DNA of 57,199 nucleotides from a virus, in IMG/VR virus record IMGVR_UViG_3300030090_002105, positions 1 to 57,199 of that record, one strand, 5' to 3'. Shown piece by piece: positions 30,975 to 40,327 of this stretch. The first letter of the stretch is position 1; the number at the start of each line of letters is the position of its first letter. Under the pieces are notes generated by a model. That model did not search any database. It had not been told where the DNA came from and worked only from the letters and a program-made list of their open reading frames with translations. A program made the position numbers and the translations under genes.

Positions 30975-31235
30975 TTATGTTGTTTCTTTAAAATCTTTTA
31001 TTAGCCCCCCTGTAACAAGGGGGGTTATTTTTTTTACACAACCATTCGGTATTACAGTAATACCAAACCACTCATTATCCTCATCCTTTGTTGTTGCTAT
31101 ACGCACCTCTTCATCATCATGATTAATAAGGTATCCGTATGACCAAAACACTGGCATCTTAGTTTCCTCTGACTTTTCCCACCCAGCCGTAGAAATAATA
31201 TCCAACCACTCTACTTCTACATACTTATAAGACAT
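30975..31235 (-). CDS. hypothetical protein, 86 residues, last leftward gene
   Basis: MSYKYVEVEWLDIISTAGWE start, then VFWSYGYLINHDDEEVRIAT and GITVIPNGCVKKITPLVTGG. Beta-rich, resembling small phage proteins with W..I.SxxGW openings (recalled). It overlaps the end of the giant gene by 11 bases. Its C-terminal codons form the convergent operon's terminator hairpin, so one DNA segment serves both purposes. Function unknown. Confidence 0.6.
   Translation of the reverse strand: MSYKYVEVEWLDIISTAGWEKSEETKMPVFWSYGYLINHDDEEVRIATTKDEDNEWFGITVIPNGCVKKITPLVTGGLIKDFKETT
31003..31035 (+). terminator. intrinsic terminator of the early operon
   Basis: Stem CCCCCC/GGGGGG with loop TGTAACAA (31005-31024), extended by A-T/G-T pairs, then a run of T's to 31035 on the plus strand. 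It is oriented to stop rightward early transcription about 90 bases after the last early gene. The minus-strand reading lacks a long T run. It lies inside the 3' coding end of the minus-strand gene 30975-31235. Confidence 0.85.
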
Positions 31236-34200
31236 CTTTTACCTTTGCATAAGCATTCTGCATCTCTTGTAATTCTGTCTGAATCCTAAGAGCGTTAGCT
31301 GTATATTCAGATATTAATCTTTGTCTTTGTTCTTCGCTTATGTTAGGGTCTTTTAAAAGCTTTTTAAGTCTTGAAAAAGTTTTATTAACTTCTAAACTTT
31401 TAAAGTAAATTTTTCTTTGAGCAGTTTCGTCACTGAGCTTAGAAAAGTTAAATCCAGCCCAAGATATTAACGACTCTGGTACACTATATTTAGGAAGTCC
31501 ATCAGCATCAACATTACCATCCATAAAATCAACAGCCATCATGGTTTTAATTAACTGCCCGCCATTGCCAATAACATCACCAGATTTATTTCTAGGCATA
31601 AACATAGGAGGCATCATATAACTAAGAAGGAATGCAGTCATATCTTGGTACTGCTGCATTGGAGGGTCAGCATCATTTGTAATTTCTTGTTTAGTAAATG
31701 GATCGACATTAGTTAACATACCTATCGGAGCCCCCATCCACCCTCCAAAAAATCCTGGAGCAGCAGCAGCCTCTCCAAACTCGCCTTGATAAAGATTCTT
31801 CATCATGTTTATATGAGCTCCCCACGGCAAGAAGTATCCCATATCAAACACCCTAATCCTACCATCTTGATCTTTCCAAGGAAGTATAAGTGACGTTGCA
31901 TTCTTCTCCATGTAATCAGCAACAAGTTTTTTCATCTCTGGAATGTCATCCTCTTCAAGCTCGGAATTATTTTCAAGCAGCATTTGAGCAACTACATATG
32001 GAATAGCGGCATACTTAGCAACAGCAATAGGATGATTCTTCATATTTCTAACCATCTGAGAGGCTGCTTTAAGATTAAAAGTAATAAATGGAGAACCCAA
32101 AGGCATTGTTCTTATAACCCTTACGGCTTGAGATACATTACTATAATCAAGAAGAGCTTCGTTAGCTAGTCTTGCCGCTTCAGATTCAGACTTTCCATGA
32201 TTCTCCATAAAGTCAATCATCTTAGCTACCTTAAACATAACCTCTGTCTTCTGGTAAGTCCTACCAAATACATCCACATAATCATTAAAGAAAACTTTTG
32301 ATCTTGCCCACATACCGCTCCAGCTATCCTCTTTAGCTTTTATCTTATTAAATTGAGCATCAATATTAACAAGCTCTTCAGAGGTAAATGTGGTGCTTTC
32401 AATTCCATACTTCCTAGCAAGCTGAGCATACTTTCCATCGCTTGCGATGTCTGCAATAGCTCTACTTATTAATCCAGGTATCTTTAAAAAGTTTGTGCCA
32501 GATACATCCATCAAAACTATATTTGATATAATATTTCTTGCCTGCGTAGGAATGTTCATTGGAACTTTTGTATATTTAAATACCTTCTGCGCCTTTGCAG
32601 AATAAGCCAATGCACCGTTAAGAAATTCATTATTAGTATAAAGCTGTTCTGATCCAATCACATCATTAATAATTTCTTTTCTAACATACAGCCCACGCAT
32701 AGCTCCATAACGAGGATTGTTAGGAACTTGTTTATACTTTTTAGAATCAGCTACAATTTTATTAGCAGTTACCTTATCAATTTCTTTTTGGATTTCATTA
32801 GCAATTTTTTCGTATGAAATAGCTTTTTCGTTATTGTTTAGTCCTCTCTCCTTTGCTGCATTCCTCATTATTGCACTAACTTTTTCATTCCAAAACCCAA
32901 CAGTTCCTTCTATATTATCGTATTTAACTATTTGATTTGGAAGAACCCAGCCATTATTACCTGTATCAGCAGCCAAAAAAGAAAGGTAATTGATAGTAGC
33001 TAAATCAGCTCCCGCCATAGATACGTATCTTCCCGCCAAGAAAGCAGGGTCTTCTATTCTACCATCAACAACATCCTTTAAAAAGTTTTCATGAGCAGAC
33101 CTAACCTTTGTGTAATTCATTTGGCTAGTTCCAATACCCATAGGTATCCTGTCACCTTTCTCAAGATATTCAAAGTATACGCGAGGAAGATACTTACCCC
33201 TCCACTGAGAATACTGGTCTTGTGTAATAAGGCCAGCAGCAACTAAATCAGAACCAAGTTTTTCAATTTGTTTCTTAGCCTCAACAACTGAATCCCTAAT
33301 AGATTTTTCTTCTGATAACCTTCCTGTCCCCTTGGTTCCGCTAAGAACGGTAGGAAGTTTAGCTACATTAACTTTTCTATTTGGGAGTTTATCTGGAGAT
33401 GCATCCCTTGTTTCAAAGTATTTTATTATCTCCTTCTTTTCTTGAGGAGTAGCTTGAAATATAACATCAAATATAACTCTGCCTTGATTATGCCATTTGC
33501 CTATCTCACCTTTGGTAAGCATTCTTTGAGTCTCTAATTCATCGTATCCTTCAAGAGTCATCAAAGGTTCAACAGCTCTTTGCAAAGTTTTTATTGCTTG
33601 TGTTATTTTTCCTTGCGCTTTTCTTGTGTTAAATCCCTGCTCCTTAGATGCATCATTAATCTTCTTCATTATTGGAAGATTTTTAGATGGACTTTCTGAT
33701 GCAATCCTAGCATCCTTTATAGCATTTACACCAGAAGTAAATGTAAATGAACTAGAAGCTTTAAACTGATCTTCAGACAAAAGAATGTAACTTAAATTTC
33801 CAGGGTCTTCAGATTTATTTACATATTGTATTGAATCATAACCTAAAGATTTTAACGCATCCCTATACTCTGAAGAAAACTTAACAAATCCGTCATAAAT
33901 TTCTCTTGAACCTGTAAATGGTTCAAGCTTTTGAGTCCATTCATTTGCTACAGAAAACAATACTTTATAATCTTTATCAGAGATATTGCCATCTCTCATC
34001 ATTTTGTTTAGTTCGTTTCTCCAAGCTTTCGGACCAGCCCAATGCCCAATGTCATCAACTCCTGTAAATGGATTAGTTACTTTAATGTATCCTTCTGTAA
34101 GCTTTTCTGATTTACCATCTACTATTTTAAGAGCTGCCTTCATTGTTCCAACATGAAGCCCCATCTCTGTAAACTCTAATATGGGTGCTGACCAGTTTTT

Positions 34201-37200
34201 TTCTGATCCATGATAAACTGTACCCTTAACCAATGAATCCTCAATGAATTCATTCCTTGCTTTTGTTTGAGCATCTGCAAGATATCCATCAGCTGCTGAT
34301 AAGTATTGCTTCGGCTCTATATATTTTTCGACAACGTCATCTATGGCTTTTTCTCTTGAGGCATCAAACATCTTCGCCCTTTGAATTAAAGTAGGCATTC
34401 TTTCAATGACTACACCAGCCATAGTATTAAAGATATCATCAACAGTTACGTCTGGTATACTATCAACATCATAGGCTTTAAATATTCTTATAAAGAATTT
34501 TTTAAATGCATCTTTAACCCTCTTCATAAGAGAGGCTCTTTGAAGGTCTAGCTCTTGGCCCTTATACTCAAGCATATGAGCAAGAACTTCTTCCCAAAAT
34601 ATATTATCTTCCCCAATAACTTCTATCGGATTCTTTCCATCCTTTGTTCTAAAACCATAAATAATTTTTCCATAGCCCATAAGGTCAGCAGATACAGGCT
34701 TAGCAAAATCTTTGTATATATCTTTGTAGTTGCTAGCTACTGCATCAAAAGCAGAAAGAACATACATATCTCCCTGTTTATGAAGTCTGCGAACCTCTTT
34801 TATAATTGCAGAAAATTCATTTGAAGACAGCATACTTCTGCCAACGTGGGCCCCAATCTCATGCCATATAAGCCCTCTTATCATATCAGGCGTAACATTA
34901 TCTTTAACTATATTTTCAGGAATAAAAGTAACTGAAGCATTATGAACAAAAGCAGCTGTATCTTTAAACTCTCGTTTTGATTTATTATGTTCTGCGGCAG
35001 CTTGTTTACGACTTAATATCTTAACAAATCCTGTGCTAAACATTTCATTTGTAGCACGAACACCAAATATTTTTTTAAGCTCTTGCCTTATAGATGATGC
35101 AACCTCATCTTTAGAGAACAAAACTTCACCAGATAGGAAAGGTTCCTGTTCTACTGAATCGGAGTCTATTCGTGACTCTTTATACTCTGTAGATATAATA
35201 CCAGTGTCATCATCAACTGTGTCTATATAGGGAGAGTTGTCTTCTACTGGTTCGACATCCTTAATTATGTAGGATTTAATTGCAGCTTCAATTTCTTTTC
35301 TTGTGCCTTTTTTGTTGTAAACAAATGATGGATCGGCTTTAAGTATATTATCAGCAATCGTTCGTAACTCGCTGATTTCAAACCCACCTTGGCTTTTAGT
35401 CTTTGATATATCTTTAAGGGCCGTGTTGGTGTCCAACATTTCTGTCCAGTATTCTGGAGTTAGTTTAACAGCCCTGTTTTCTGCTGTTCTCCTAGCAGTT
35501 TCTTCAGCCTCAGCTGCTGCTTCCGCCCTGATTTCCGCATCACCATCATCCCAGGTCAGCTCTATTAAAGCACTGGGATCGTCTGTTTCAGCAAACTCCT
35601 GCTTTGCTTCACTAGCTGCAATAATAGCATCAGCCTCTTCATCGCTAGAATATTCATCAATAGGTTCTGGATATGCTCTATTAATCTTATTACCAAATAT
35701 ACCATAGTCTGATGCTACAATTCTTTCTGCTTCTTCCTGTACTTCTCCAGCAACATCTACTGGCTCAACCAATTCTGTAGGAGCAGCCTCTTCTTTGGGC
35801 GCTATGTACTTAGCATAAAGAGCATCATACAAATCCTCTTCAGTAGTATTTTCATCATATGGGATATCGTTATTCTCAGCTATCTTTTGTTTATTTTTAT
35901 CTAGAGATAGTCTAAATGAATCACCCTTTTTCCCCGTGCCTGCCAACAAAGCTCTTGTCCCTCTTCCCAAACCCTTAAGGAATTCTCCAGTATAAGTCTT
36001 TCCTTCCGGCCTTGGAACAAAGGCATTACGAGCTTTCTTTTTCTCCCTATTAGCTACAAATTCAGACATCTTATCAGCATAAAGAACAGCATCTTGCTTG
36101 TTAGGTTCTCTCCTTATAACAGTACCTTCAGACTCAACTATAAAACTGTCAGGATTTTCTGGGTCTTCATAAACTATAGCCTCAACCCCTTGAGGATTGG
36201 GAACGCTTGACTCATACTTATCAAGCTCAATACGGGTAGTTGTTGCTTTTGGAATAACAGTTTCAAAAGTATCTTCATCAGAAACAACAGCATCATCTAC
36301 CAGTTCAGCCTGTGTCATGTCTGGGGTAACAGTAGTAGTATCAACTACTGGTGTATCAACACCCTGATCAACATCTTCTACAGTAGGACCAGTGTCATCT
36401 GTTCCTGCTTGGAATTCAGCATCAGCTTCTTGATCTGCTGTTTCCCTAGCTACAGTTGCTTGCTCTCTGGCTATCATATCAGCAATCTGTTGATCCTGAG
36501 TTTGATCTTCGTCAACATCTGTTACTGCTATGTCAGGTGGGGTGGTAGCTTTATCTCTTGGTTTATTAGCACTGCCAGACTGATCTTTATTATAATTGAC
36601 CCTTCTAAGAGGAATGATTACTTCTTCTGATCCAGTTCTAGCATCAGAAATAATAGAATCTTTACCTTTCGATTTATCAAAATCCTTAACCCTATCTCCC
36701 TTTTTGAAAAATACATCTACCTCTATTTCTCCGGTAGTTCCTAACTCTTTAGCAACCAAAGCTCTACCACGCCCCTCATGCCCAACTACCTTTAATCCAT
36801 TATCTGTAATTTCTACATCTATAAATGGAGGGGCAAAAGTTCCACCCTCTTCTGCCAAGTTACGCAAAAAATCTAAACTATCTGAACCTTCAGGCTTAGC
36901 ATCTCTAGATGGATTTAAACTAATAAACTCATCAAGCGTCATTGTAACCACAATGCCTTTAGATTCTTCATAAACTGGATAATTTCTATCAGTAGAATCT
37001 CTTTGATTTGGTACTAATCCTGCTGGTTCTTCTTTATTTTTTTCTACATCCCTTGTAAATACTACCTCACCCTGTGGGGTGGTAGCGGGTGCAGCTTCCG
37101 CGCCTTTAGCGGCGTCTGGAACTACTGTTTCTTGTGCTGCTGCAAATGATTCCTCGTCATAAGGTAATCCCTGCTCTTGCAACTCAACAGGACTAAACCC

Positions 37201-40200
37201 TAGCTCACCCATGTCTTCCATGTATGCATCGAAGTCAGGGTATATTGTTAAGTCTAGTGTACCCGGTATTTTTCCAGTTTCTGTTGCGTCTGGTGCAGTC
37301 TCAGTGGGAGTATCTGGTACGGGAGGGGTAGCATCTGCTTGTGTAGGAGTCTTGTTACCGTATGGATTCATGGTGGTTCCAGGAACTGTAACCGGATCAA
37401 CACCTGCCTCAAGAGCTTCAATATTTTTCTTAGCTTGGTCTCTTTTTCTTATCCATCCAGGCAAAGGATTACGTGGGTTTGAATCATCATATATTCTTCT
37501 CGATTCTAAATCAATTCCCCTCTCCCTTAGACCTCTCTCCATCTGATTTATTCTTAGCTCCATCTCCTCTAGCAAAAGCTTTTCATGCTCAAGATTTTTT
37601 CCCTCAATCAATTCTGATAGTTCTGGAGAGTCAGTCTCTAAAGCATCATCAATTGCCTCTCGCTTTTTTTCAAGCTCTTTGATACGTTTATTCTCTTCAA
37701 GAATAATAGGGTCTGGGTCTTTGATTACTACATTTGAAATATCAGGAACTTTTGCTTGTGTAGTGGGTGCTTCTTCAGGGGCGGGAGGAGTAGCGTCTGC
37801 TTGGTTAGGATCAGGCGCTGCTTCAGGTGGAGCGTCAGGGGTAGTGGCAGCTTTATCAGGAGCAGCATCCTTTTGAGTAGTCTGATCCCCTTCAGGTTTA
37901 AGGGTAGGTAGGCCTCTTTCTTTAAGAATAGCATTAGCCTTTTCAAGTGGGACCGCTTTCCTATAAGCGTTGGCAGCAGCTGTGCCTCCTATGCGAGAAT
38001 TTTTTATTCGTGCTATTTCACTCTGCCTTCTAGAAGCAAATTCTTGAGCGCTTATTTGCCCATAGAAAAATGCATCATATGTTTCGCCAGCCATCTCTAT
38101 AGCTTGTTCTTTAAGCTCAGCAGCCTGTTCTTTTTCAAGCTTCTTACGCTCATCAATCCTTCTTTGAGCCTCAAAGTTTAATCTAGCTTCTCTATCCTGT
38201 CTTTGTTTTGCTGCCTCCCTCTGAGCCTGTAATCTAGCTGCTCGTGAAGAGTATACCCTTCTCCTTGTTGCCCCACCTTCCCTGAGAACCCTTGTCCTAG
38301 CTTCTTCACCAGCTATAGAGGCTTGACCATGATCACCACCAGTCTCTAAAACAACTTCATTGTATGCTTCGTTATAAGCTGTTGATGCCTCATCTTCTAA
38401 CTCTCTACTTGCCTTAGCAAACTTAGCTTCTTCAATATCTGCGGCAGTAATAAGAACATCACCATCAACCAAAACATTCTCGCCATCACCAATAACTGTA
38501 TTGATAACAGGTCTGTTCATTACTTGAGGGCCTTTATCTCTAGCCTTTATTTCTTCTCTTAGCGCAGCAAAACTTCTACGAGGCCTACCCTGTGGGCCAG
38601 CACCGGTTTGATCTGGCGCTGAATCTAATACAACAGAGGGGTCTGCAAAAACTTCTGGTTTAATTGTATCCTGAATAACGGAAGGGTCTTGAGATGGAGA
38701 TCCAAATATTGGAACATCAATATCAGCAGGACCTCCAGTTACAGGAGTAATCACCCTTCCTGCAGAATCTCTTTGTCCTTCGCCTGATTGAGTTCCTCGG
38801 TCTGCTCTATCTTTTATTATAGGCAAGGAGCCTGATTGAGTACCGGAACCAGGAAAGCCTGGTTCTTCTCTAGGGTTAAGAACAGGGCCTCCACCTCGCT
38901 GTACATTAGGATCAACTGTTGTTGGAAGAGTTGGTTCTACTCTTCCTTGTGTTCCTATCGGCGCAACTGGAGTGTCAGGCATTACATCAGCCTGTGTTGG
39001 GCCTGACGGTTCTTGAGCTAGTCGAGCCTCAATCTGTTCTTGAGTTGCAGATGGACCCCTTTGTGTTCCTACTGGAAGAACTTCATCTGGTTGCTGTTGT
39101 CGCTCAGCTTCTGCTGTGCGTGGGTCTTCAGCCATTATCTGGGCTAAAGTTTTTTCTTCTTCTGGTACGGCTTCTGCTTCTGCTTCAGCTTCTTGTTCTT
39201 TTATAGGAACAATTTTATTTATAGCTGCTTCAGAATCAGCTCCCCATATCTTAGCTTTCTTTTTATTTGCTTCTACTCTTAGCTCAGATATTTCTTTTCT
39301 AATATCATTAGATCTTTTTTGAATTTTAAAATCTCTTGGTTGCTCAGCAAGACTTGTTCTTTCTGCCTCAAGTTCTGCAATTTTTAATTCAAGTTCAGAA
39401 TCAACTTGAGCAACAGCCTCTTCCTTTCGGCCAATAATTTTACGAGCAGAGCTTCTGCCGAATCCTGATGTTGATGCGCCAGCGCCAAATCCTAAGAATC
39501 CACCAGCCCAAGCAGCTTCTTGAAATTGAGCAATTTGTTCTTCTGAAAAATCAAACGGGTCTTTACCTTCTTGAGCATTAATAGTAGCAGCCTGAAGAAC
39601 TTCTTGCATACCTTCAGTTCCGGCTTCAGTGAAACTGCTCTGAAGACCAACTTTTACCGCTCTACTCCACCACTTATTTTTTGCTAAGTTCTTTGCTGCT
39701 GCTGCTTTAACTTTTTCCCTTATTGATCTATTTACAAATGCTCCACCAATCTTTCCTGGAACAGCTGCGTCAAGCCCTGCCATAAGAAGAGAGGCTCCAA
39801 GAACAAGACCTTTGTCTACATTTTCCTTGCCTACTGCGTCAACAGATTCTGCAAATGTATCTCCTGCATTCAAAGCAAATGATGCAATACCAGCTCCAGA
39901 TAAAGCTGCTAGAGTTCCGCCACCGGTTAAGGCTGTTGCTCCAGCAGCAGCAAGCGCTGATGTAATCAAAGTTGCGCCATCAATAACCAACAAATCTAGA
40001 AAATATTTAGATAAATCATTCCCTTTCTCACGAGCTTTTTCAAATGTTAATCTATCATACTGCTCTAACTGTGCTTTGTTCTTAGCTCTTACAGCTCCCC
40101 AATAAGCTGAAAGATTATCAAAGCCTGCCCCTTCAGATAAAAACTCTAAAGAAGCTCCAAGAAGGTACTGCATTTGATCAGCCGAAGCACCAAATCTACC

Positions 40201-40326
40201 AGGCTCTTCTTCTACTGGTTGATCTACACTTTGATTAGATATAAACGCCGAACCAAATGGTCCTGACCGAGCTCTACCAATAAGGCCTTGTGTATTATTA
40301 TTTACAACATCTGAATTTGATGCCAT
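31225..40326 (-). CDS. giant polyvalent virion/ejection protein (3,033 residues)
   Basis: 3,033 residues. Residues ~110-160 form a Gly/Ala-rich hydrophobic segment; 280-1,100 are low-complexity, charged and coiled-coil (Lys/Glu/Gln-rich). Near 1,181 GHEGRGRA recalls a ParB/sulfiredoxin-like core; HEIGAH (1822-1827) is an HExxH zinc-protease motif; YHG (2038-2040) in VYHGSEKNW fits an ADP-ribosyltransferase-like fold; the last ~800 residues contain LLDYSNVSQAVRVIRTM and PFITFNLKAASQMVR of the LPD38 large-polyvalent-protein domain type. Such proteins are injected with DNA and act on the host. Placed at the end of the head/internal protein operon. Multidomain reading is by motif; only HExxH and LPD38-type regions are reasonably firm. 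Confidence 0.75.
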   Translation of the reverse strand: MASNSDVVNNNTQGLIGRARSGPFGSAFISNQSVDQPVEEEPGRFGASADQMQYLLGASLEFLSEGAGFDNLSAYWGAVRAKNKAQLEQYDRLTFEKAREKGNDLSKYFLDLLVIDGATLITSALAAAGATALTGGGTLAALSGAGIASFALNAGDTFAESVDAVGKENVDKGLVLGASLLMAGLDAAVPGKIGGAFVNRSIREKVKAAAAKNLAKNKWWSRAVKVGLQSSFTEAGTEGMQEVLQAATINAQEGKDPFDFSEEQIAQFQEAAWAGGFLGFGAGASTSGFGRSSARKIIGRKEEAVAQVDSELELKIAELEAERTSLAEQPRDFKIQKRSNDIRKEISELRVEANKKKAKIWGADSEAAINKIVPIKEQEAEAEAEAVPEEEKTLAQIMAEDPRTAEAERQQQPDEVLPVGTQRGPSATQEQIEARLAQEPSGPTQADVMPDTPVAPIGTQGRVEPTLPTTVDPNVQRGGGPVLNPREEPGFPGSGTQSGSLPIIKDRADRGTQSGEGQRDSAGRVITPVTGGPADIDVPIFGSPSQDPSVIQDTIKPEVFADPSVVLDSAPDQTGAGPQGRPRRSFAALREEIKARDKGPQVMNRPVINTVIGDGENVLVDGDVLITAADIEEAKFAKASRELEDEASTAYNEAYNEVVLETGGDHGQASIAGEEARTRVLREGGATRRRVYSSRAARLQAQREAAKQRQDREARLNFEAQRRIDERKKLEKEQAAELKEQAIEMAGETYDAFFYGQISAQEFASRRQSEIARIKNSRIGGTAAANAYRKAVPLEKANAILKERGLPTLKPEGDQTTQKDAAPDKAATTPDAPPEAAPDPNQADATPPAPEEAPTTQAKVPDISNVVIKDPDPIILEENKRIKELEKKREAIDDALETDSPELSELIEGKNLEHEKLLLEEMELRINQMERGLRERGIDLESRRIYDDSNPRNPLPGWIRKRDQAKKNIEALEAGVDPVTVPGTTMNPYGNKTPTQADATPPVPDTPTETAPDATETGKIPGTLDLTIYPDFDAYMEDMGELGFSPVELQEQGLPYDEESFAAAQETVVPDAAKGAEAAPATTPQGEVVFTRDVEKNKEEPAGLVPNQRDSTDRNYPVYEESKGIVVTMTLDEFISLNPSRDAKPEGSDSLDFLRNLAEEGGTFAPPFIDVEITDNGLKVVGHEGRGRALVAKELGTTGEIEVDVFFKKGDRVKDFDKSKGKDSIISDARTGSEEVIIPLRRVNYNKDQSGSANKPRDKATTPPDIAVTDVDEDQTQDQQIADMIAREQATVARETADQEADAEFQAGTDDTGPTVEDVDQGVDTPVVDTTTVTPDMTQAELVDDAVVSDEDTFETVIPKATTTRIELDKYESSVPNPQGVEAIVYEDPENPDSFIVESEGTVIRREPNKQDAVLYADKMSEFVANREKKKARNAFVPRPEGKTYTGEFLKGLGRGTRALLAGTGKKGDSFRLSLDKNKQKIAENNDIPYDENTTEEDLYDALYAKYIAPKEEAAPTELVEPVDVAGEVQEEAERIVASDYGIFGNKINRAYPEPIDEYSSDEEADAIIAASEAKQEFAETDDPSALIELTWDDGDAEIRAEAAAEAEETARRTAENRAVKLTPEYWTEMLDTNTALKDISKTKSQGGFEISELRTIADNILKADPSFVYNKKGTRKEIEAAIKSYIIKDVEPVEDNSPYIDTVDDDTGIISTEYKESRIDSDSVEQEPFLSGEVLFSKDEVASSIRQELKKIFGVRATNEMFSTGFVKILSRKQAAAEHNKSKREFKDTAAFVHNASVTFIPENIVKDNVTPDMIRGLIWHEIGAHVGRSMLSSNEFSAIIKEVRRLHKQGDMYVLSAFDAVASNYKDIYKDFAKPVSADLMGYGKIIYGFRTKDGKNPIEVIGEDNIFWEEVLAHMLEYKGQELDLQRASLMKRVKDAFKKFFIRIFKAYDVDSIPDVTVDDIFNTMAGVVIERMPTLIQRAKMFDASREKAIDDVVEKYIEPKQYLSAADGYLADAQTKARNEFIEDSLVKGTVYHGSEKNWSAPILEFTEMGLHVGTMKAALKIVDGKSEKLTEGYIKVTNPFTGVDDIGHWAGPKAWRNELNKMMRDGNISDKDYKVLFSVANEWTQKLEPFTGSREIYDGFVKFSSEYRDALKSLGYDSIQYVNKSEDPGNLSYILLSEDQFKASSSFTFTSGVNAIKDARIASESPSKNLPIMKKINDASKEQGFNTRKAQGKITQAIKTLQRAVEPLMTLEGYDELETQRMLTKGEIGKWHNQGRVIFDVIFQATPQEKKEIIKYFETRDASPDKLPNRKVNVAKLPTVLSGTKGTGRLSEEKSIRDSVVEAKKQIEKLGSDLVAAGLITQDQYSQWRGKYLPRVYFEYLEKGDRIPMGIGTSQMNYTKVRSAHENFLKDVVDGRIEDPAFLAGRYVSMAGADLATINYLSFLAADTGNNGWVLPNQIVKYDNIEGTVGFWNEKVSAIMRNAAKERGLNNNEKAISYEKIANEIQKEIDKVTANKIVADSKKYKQVPNNPRYGAMRGLYVRKEIINDVIGSEQLYTNNEFLNGALAYSAKAQKVFKYTKVPMNIPTQARNIISNIVLMDVSGTNFLKIPGLISRAIADIASDGKYAQLARKYGIESTTFTSEELVNIDAQFNKIKAKEDSWSGMWARSKVFFNDYVDVFGRTYQKTEVMFKVAKMIDFMENHGKSESEAARLANEALLDYSNVSQAVRVIRTMPLGSPFITFNLKAASQMVRNMKNHPIAVAKYAAIPYVVAQMLLENNSELEEDDIPEMKKLVADYMEKNATSLILPWKDQDGRIRVFDMGYFLPWGAHINMMKNLYQGEFGEAAAAPGFFGGWMGAPIGMLTNVDPFTKQEITNDADPPMQQYQDMTAFLLSYMMPPMFMPRNKSGDVIGNGGQLIKTMMAVDFMDGNVDADGLPKYSVPESLISWAGFNFSKLSDETAQRKIYFKSLEVNKTFSRLKKLLKDPNISEEQRQRLISEYTANALRIQTELQEMQNAYAKVKDVL

Positions 40327-40327
40327 A

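Noticed and set aside
31225-40326. Many plus-strand frames across the giant gene
   Set aside because: All are antisense shadows; no ribosome sites or family resemblance.
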